Origin: Scenedesmus sp. ARA3
Taxonomy: Eukaryota; Chlorophyta; Chlorophyceae; Sphaeropleales; Scenedesmaceae
Length of the DNA: 64,000 nt
Assembly (NCBI GenBank): GCA_004335835.1
Contig: RWJK01001054.1
Coordinates: forward strand, 60,857-124,856
Reading direction: 5' to 3'
The notes beneath the pieces are model-generated. The model searched no databases. It was given only the letters and a program-made list of their open reading frames with translations, and was not told where the DNA came from. Of this stretch, positions 58,866 to 64,000 are shown one piece after another; the first letter of the stretch is position 1, and every line of letters begins with the position of its first letter. Position numbers and translations under genes: made by a program.

Positions 58866-59600
58866 GCTGTGAAGGCAGCCTGCGGTTGAGAGGAGCAGGG
58901 GATACAGTTGCCAACTGTGTGGCGGTAGGCGATCAGGCAGCTGGTTGTTGAGGAGTCAGGCACCCCAACTTCTGACAACATGACAGCTCTGCTGTGCTGG
59001 TATGTTGGAGGGTTATGCAGCACCCACCCATGCTGGTGTCTGTAGTAGCTTAAACAGTCGGCTGCTTCTGCAGCCGACTGTGTAAGCCCACTTGTACTAG
59101 GCGACATATGCGGCATGTGAATGTAGTAATTGCCCAATAAGCCTGTCATTGGCTCGAAAACGGGCTGTGTTCCCGTCGTGTAACATACAAATCGTGAATG
59201 TTCAAGTATGATGGTGTTATAATCTGGCATGCCTGCGCAGGCCGATAGCGTACCACTGCAGTCTTGTACTGCACTCGGCCACTGCAGCAACTGTGGCATG
59301 CTGGTTGCTGGTTTGGGACTGCCAGATCCGGTTGATTAGGTGGTTGCCCAGCATGGCTACAGACGGGCAATGGCATCATTGGCTTGGCAAAGAGTGTCCT
59401 GACCTTCGTGTAACGTTTGAACAAAACTGTCTTCGCACCACCTTGTTCTCACGCAGACATTTCCATCAAGGTAGGGTGGCATTCATGTACTTGTCTGGCG
59501 GTGCAGGACCAACAGCAACATGGCATTCCAACACCCACGATTCTTCACAGCTAAGAGGCCACCACTGTTACCCGTGTAAGTAAACCGCCGATTCACTTAT
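58866..59600. other. Intergenic region
   Basis: Holds a dispersed repeat at about 59130-59165 that resembles 34861-34897. No gene was recognised. Confidence 0.45.
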
Positions 59601-59603
59601 TTA

Positions 59604-60195
59604 GGGGGCGGTTTAGTTGAAGCTGAGACACCCAGATGCTTGGTACGGGGGGTAAGCGACAAGCGAGGTTTGGCTGGAATGCGCTTGAGGGGCGGGGGGG
59701 GGTAAGCAGTAAGCATAGGGTTTCCCTTTGGCCAAAATCCGCCATCGCCATTGGCCCAAAATTGCACTCCCGTTGCACTCCGGTTGCATTTCTGAAAAAA
59801 TTCATTTGTGGTTTTCTCGCATAATATTGAGCCACCGGCCGCGAAACTGGGCAAACAAAGGTTTTCGAACATGCAGAACCCGAATCCGGGAAATTTTTTC
59901 GGCTCGCAGAGGGTGCAGACCCGTAAATTCCTCAAGATTCCATTTTGACAGTTGCAATGCAATTGCATCTCCATTGCATCCCCGCTATGGCGGATTTTGG
60001 CCGAAGGGAAACCCTATGCAAGTTGGTCACTGCCAGTCAGCACACTGAACAGTCAGTGACAGCCCAGCACAGGGAGGGGGGTGAAGCGGCAAGCGATTTT
60101 CAGAAGCGACAGCTGTTGCCTCGCTACCCCCCGGTAAGCGGTTGTTCTTCCTCCACAGAGCAACTGGGTGTCTCAGCTTCAACTAAACCGCCCCC
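59604..60195. mobile_element. Non-autonomous foldback MITE, PIF/Harbinger-like
   Basis: 592 bp with terminal inverted repeats of about 37 bp that start GGGGGCGGTTTAG, flanked by TTA on both sides (59601-59603 and 60196-60198) as a 3-bp target duplication. A second, inner inverted repeat pairs 59712-59745 with 59987-60020. No transposase is encoded. A TTA/TAA target duplication and G-rich ends fit PIF/Harbinger-derived MITEs; the family assignment is inferred from these alone. Confidence 0.82.
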
Positions 60196-61360
60196 TTAAT
60201 CATTTGTTGGGCTGCGATCGCAGCAAAAATCACCATGGAATCGGAAAAAACAATACGAACCCATTGCCGTTGAAAAGTCATGCGTGCGCCTTGAATTCGC
60301 TCCGTAATCACCATATCACCCACTCTACTATTACCCGTTTTCGCTTAGCTGAAGCTGTAGACTTTCGCGGGTAATGTAATGCCATGAAGAGCTCTCAAGC
60401 AGCAACAGGAGCTGCAGCTGTCCCAAGCAGCGTGTGCCCGCTGCACCTGCTGGATCCGAAGATGCGTGTGGCTGATACAGTGTAATGCACATGACAATAA
60501 CATGATAACTGTGCTATTAGCATGCCGCGAGCTTGCACCACCACTGCCCACTTGTCCAAGGTCGTCCTATGCTTGCTGTTGCCAGGAACCTCAGGTTGAC
60601 CGCATACATCCTCTCAACTTGCGGGCAATTGAAGGTGATCAACAATGCAGATTACAACGGTCTATTTCAGTTGTACCGCTGAACTCTCAACATACGCCCT
60701 GTGTAACCAGAGCAGTGTAACCAGAGCAGACGGCACCGGTCTCGGTGACAGTGCCCGGTGTGAACAGCAACGAGAATCGTCGAAGCGACCGCGATTTTCA
60801 CACGGTGGCAATCGGCAAACGCTGAAGCATCATCAGCACTTCGAATCTGGCAAGGCAGGCTGATGCAAGCACGGTGGAGCAGCTGCACACAGGGCTGGCA
60901 GCAAGGGAACGATCAGTTAACTGTTTTTTAGAAGCTTCCAAAGCCGGTAAACCATTCATTTGTGGAACACAGCTTGGAATGGAGCCCTTGCAGGTGGGTC
61001 CACCAACGTACAACCATCAGCAGTAGTTTGCAGTATCTGCAACCACAGCCTTTCCTGGTTGCAGCAGCATACCTGCACCCAGCTAATCATTCACATCATA
61101 GCTATGATGCGTGAGTGTAGGATGAACCTGGCCCCACAGTTCACTGACATGCTGGCTGCTGCTGCTTCTGCTGCTGCTGCTGCTGCTGCTGCCTTGAATG
61201 CTGCTGCTTTGTTCCTGGCTGCTGCCCTACTCTGCAGCCAACTGCCACAGCCTTCAAGCATGGACTAGCACTGGACCTTGCACTGCAGCACTCAGCACTC
61301 AGCACAGACCCCAGGATCCTGTGCACAGCAGCGCAGGCATGCAAGGCGTGGCAGCAGGCA
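60196..61360. other. Intergenic region
   Basis: No gene recognised. The 5' exon(s) of the LRR gene downstream probably lie at the right end, with a (CTG)n tract near 61155-61190. Confidence 0.4.
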
Positions 61361-61620
61361 GTGCAGCAGTGCAGTGCCTGCAACACAGTCGTGGTGCTGG
61401 GACCCACAGTATCACTGCAGCAGGCATGCAGCTTCAAGCGCTGGCTTTGCAAGCATCCTGGGCTAGTAAAGAGCTTCAGCGCCAGTTTGCAAGCTGGGTC
61501 GGGCCAAGACGCCTGCCACATAGAGGCAGTGCAGGCGCTGCTGCAGCAAGCGTTGGAGGAAGCAGCGTGCATGCTTGCTGCTGCCACAGCAGCAGCAGCT
61601 GCTGCGCCCTGGCATGGCTT

Positions 61621-61658
<38 letters not shown>

Positions 61659-62905
61659 GCTTGCTGCGCTTGGCTAGTTTCAGCAGCACCCTGCCTGGTG
61701 CGCCGCGCATGCTGCTGCCACTGTCGAGCGGCCACCTGACACACCTGCAGCTCGGATTGCAGGGCAGCAGGGCAGCAGATGGCCCCTGGCTAGCAGCAGC
61801 ATTGCCGCAGCTGGCTAGCCTGTAGCAGCTTCAGTTGTCGGCCCTCTATCAATTGCCCGGCAGCTGCCTTGCGGCGATCTCACACCTCACCCAACTGACA
61901 TCGCTGGAGGTTACCGGCGGGCATCTTGCTTTCACAGACCTACAGCAGCCCCTGCAACAGGCGCTGGCGCAGGCGCTGCGGCTGTGTGTGTTGCGCATTG
62001 AAGTGCTTTTTGAAACTCCCGTGCTGGATCTGTCAGCACTGACTCAGCTGCAGGACCTCACTGCAGCCTTACATCCTGGGCTGACAGTGCTGCCGCCGCA
62101 GCTGCAGAGCTTGCGTGCAACAAACTGGATGGCGGACGACGTGCTGCAGGCAGTTGTGCCCCTGCAGCAGCTGAGGTCGCTCCACATGCGGGTGGACTTT
62201 GAGCAGCAGCAGCTGCTGCACCTGGCGGCCCTGCCAAGCCTGCAGCAGCTCAGTCTGGAGATGTCTGAGTTGCAGGATGCGGCGAGAACAGCAGCAGCGT
62301 GGCCTCTGCTGCCGCAGCTGCAGGCGCTGGACGTGTGGTGGGACGGTGCCACAGAAGATTACCCAAATGCGCAGCAGCTGGCGGCTATTTAGGCAGGCGC
62401 AATGGCATGCACGGGCCTGACAAAGCTATGCTTGAGCGCAGTGATGGATGATGGTAATGACAGTGTTGCTGTGTGTGCTGGGCTGGCAAGGCTGATGCGG
62501 CTCAAGGAGCTCACCTTGTTCCCTGGGACCTCCCTGGTGCCGGGCGATGCACAGGTGTTGACGGCTTTAACAGCGCTGACTCATCTTGCGTTGAGTGGCG
62601 TGGGGGGTGTTGAAGAGGAGGACGTAGTTGCGCTGGCACACAGCATGCCGCAGCTGCGGCACTTGGAGCTAGGAGGGCAGGATCTGAGGGGCGGGGTGGG
62701 CATGGCAGCAGTGGGCACGTTGACGCAGCTGACAGAGCTGTTTTCAGAGAACAGCGACATGACAGAGCAGGGCTTGATGCAGCTGACGGGGCTGGTGCAT
62801 CTGCAGGTGTTGCACCCACCACCATTCCTCCATGGTGTTACGCAGGAGGTGGTTGACAGGCTGTGGGCAGCAGTGCAGGAGCAGCAGCTGCTGTTGCAGC
62901 AGTGA
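61361..62905 (+). pseudogene. Leucine-rich repeat gene interrupted by two in-frame TAG codons
   Basis: One reading frame is open from 61361 to 62905 (TGA) except for TAG at 61823-61825 and 62390-62392. The frame shows LRRs throughout (LTQLTSLEVTGG, LPQLQALDVWW, LTALTHLALSGVGG, MPQLRHLELGG). The N-terminal part (SFKRWLCKHPGLVKSFSASL) resembles the start of chlorophycean LRR proteins. At the first TAG the LRR pattern predicts Gln (PQLASL-x-QLQL), so CAG to TAG is the simplest change. No ATG starts the frame, so an upstream exon is needed. Other genes in the window end with TAG, so the codon is a real stop here. Probable pseudogene; readthrough is possible. Confidence 0.7.
61624..61660. repeat. 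CAG run encoding poly-Gln in the LRR frame
   Basis: About a dozen uninterrupted CAG units, read as Gln. Confidence 0.9.
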
Positions 62906-63397
62906 TGTGTGCGCACTGCCACCGGCTGATGGAAGCTTGCAGCGTGCGCCTGTGAGGTTGTATAAGCATTACCTTGAAGATGATACACCTACGTGTGTCC
63001 TTCGGCCAATGGTATTCCCTCCTTGTAACTTGCACCAGCTAGTGCCACTGTCACCACTGCCGCCAGCCCACTCAATAACTCGCTTTTTTTCCGCCAGCCC
63101 ACTTTACAAGCCCCACCCCACTCAGCCCAACCCCCCGCACCAAAAAGCTTGAATTTCGGGTTTTTTTTTGTTGTTACCAGGGGGAACGAAGTTCTACTGG
63201 CTAGTCACACGCAATAGTCAGGCGAACCTGATTGCAGGGGACACAAGGCAATGCCTCCACCAGCAAGACACGTCTAACACCCCTATGCAGGAGGAACCCA
63301 GCACCCGGACCAAAAAATAAGCAGAGGAGTTCTAGCTGCAGACAGGACCATCAACAAGACATACTAGTGATGAAAACAGTGAAGTAGAAAGGGTGGC
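62906..63397. other. Intergenic region before the satellite
   Basis: About 490 bp with a T9 run near 63163; nothing else recognised. Confidence 0.45.
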
Positions 63398-64000
63398 ACA
63401 GCAGCAGCGGAGCCTGCAGCTCTGCAGCAGACATCTGTCGACTGTGATGTGCCCGGGCAGTCTAAGATCCTGCCGGCGGGCGACAAATCTGCAATAGGTG
63501 CCCTTTAACCCTGGTTGCAGCGCCGGCATCTTAGATGCTGCTACAGTGCTGCTGTGACGGCTGCCGCTGTTTGGGCAGGCATAGCAGCAGCGGAGCCTGC
63601 AGCTCTGCAGCAGACATCTGTCGACTGTGATGTCCCCGGGCAGTCTAAAATCCTGCCGGCGGGCGACAAGGCTGCAATATATGCCCTTAACCCTGGTTGC
63701 AGCGCCGGCATCTTAGCTGCTGCTATGGTGCTGCTGTGACGGCTGATGCTGTTTGGGCAGGCACAACAGCGGCGGGGCCTGCAGCTCTGCAGCAGACAAC
63801 TGTCGACTGTGATGTGCCCGGGCAGTATAAGATTCCGCTGACGGGCAACAAGGCTGCAATATATTTTACTTAGCCCTGGTTGCAGCGCCGGCATCTTAGA
63901 TGCTGCTATGGTGCTGCTGTGACGGCTGACGTTGTCAGGGCAGGCACAGCAGCAGCGGGGCCTGCAGCTCTGCAGCAGACAACTGTCGACTGTGATGTGC
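63398..64000. repeat. 183-bp tandem satellite (at least 3.2 units, continues past the right edge)
   Basis: The same point of the unit recurs at 63412, 63595, 63777 and 63960, i.e. every 182-183 bp. Units differ by scattered substitutions and contain CCTGCAGCTCTGCAGCAGAC and CAGCGCCGGCATCTTAG. No conserved coding frame is evident. Confidence 0.92.

Noticed and set aside
61361..62905. Reassigned TAG = Gln code as explanation for the LRR stops
   Set aside because: The RBR, right F-box/LRR and plastid membrane genes all end with TAG in well-phased models.

Overview
The window reads as nuclear DNA of a green alga, most likely a chlorophycean. Genes are split by many short GT-AG introns, G+C is moderately high, and CAG/CTG runs in exons and introns encode Ala, Gln and Ser tracts. 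Several proteins begin with plastid-transit-like N-termini, and a TGTAA motif of the kind chlorophyte genes use for polyadenylation follows at least one gene. No bacterial operons, rRNA, tRNA or CRISPR arrays were recognised. The exon models below were built by hand from splice sites and reading phase; no transcript evidence was available.

Layout. 1-6856 (-): 5' part of an ERCC6L/PICH-like SNF2 translocase, running off the left edge. 7250-7921 (+): plastid-type membrane protein. 10868-15819 (-): a CCCH-finger plus RING-IBR-RING E3 ligase of 956 aa, head-to-head with a Cys/His-rich 479 aa protein (16522-18457, +). 21396-25745 (-): a 503 aa protein with a C-terminal J domain. 27084-28103 (-): a secreted Cys-rich protein. 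28983-40815: a large inverted duplication whose arms each carry a BTB gene and an F-box/LRR gene. 41606-43827 (+): a probable thylakoid-lumen protein. 46760-49160 (-): a helical protein with an apparent frameshift. 50523-52751 (-) and 52867-54995 (+): a plastid-type single-span membrane protein head-to-head with a tRNA 2'-phosphotransferase (Tpt1/KptA). 56799-58865 (+): a six-span membrane protein. 59604-60195: a foldback MITE with TTA target duplication. 61361-62905 (+): an LRR gene broken by two in-frame TAG codons. 63398-64000: start of a 183-bp satellite array.

The most unusual signal is shared by unrelated genes. Introns contain tandem copies of their own splice junctions. Copies of an exon's 3' end plus its donor lie just downstream of the real exon, and copies of an exon's 5' end plus its acceptor lie just upstream. 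This affects at least twelve junctions in six genes on both strands. Intron 1 of the SNF2 gene is almost wholly made of five donor-side and four acceptor-side copies. I know of no standard name for this; introner-type insertion is the nearest described idea but looks different.

There is a loose functional theme of ubiquitin ligation (RBR ligase, F-box and BTB adaptors), but no evidence of a joint pathway.
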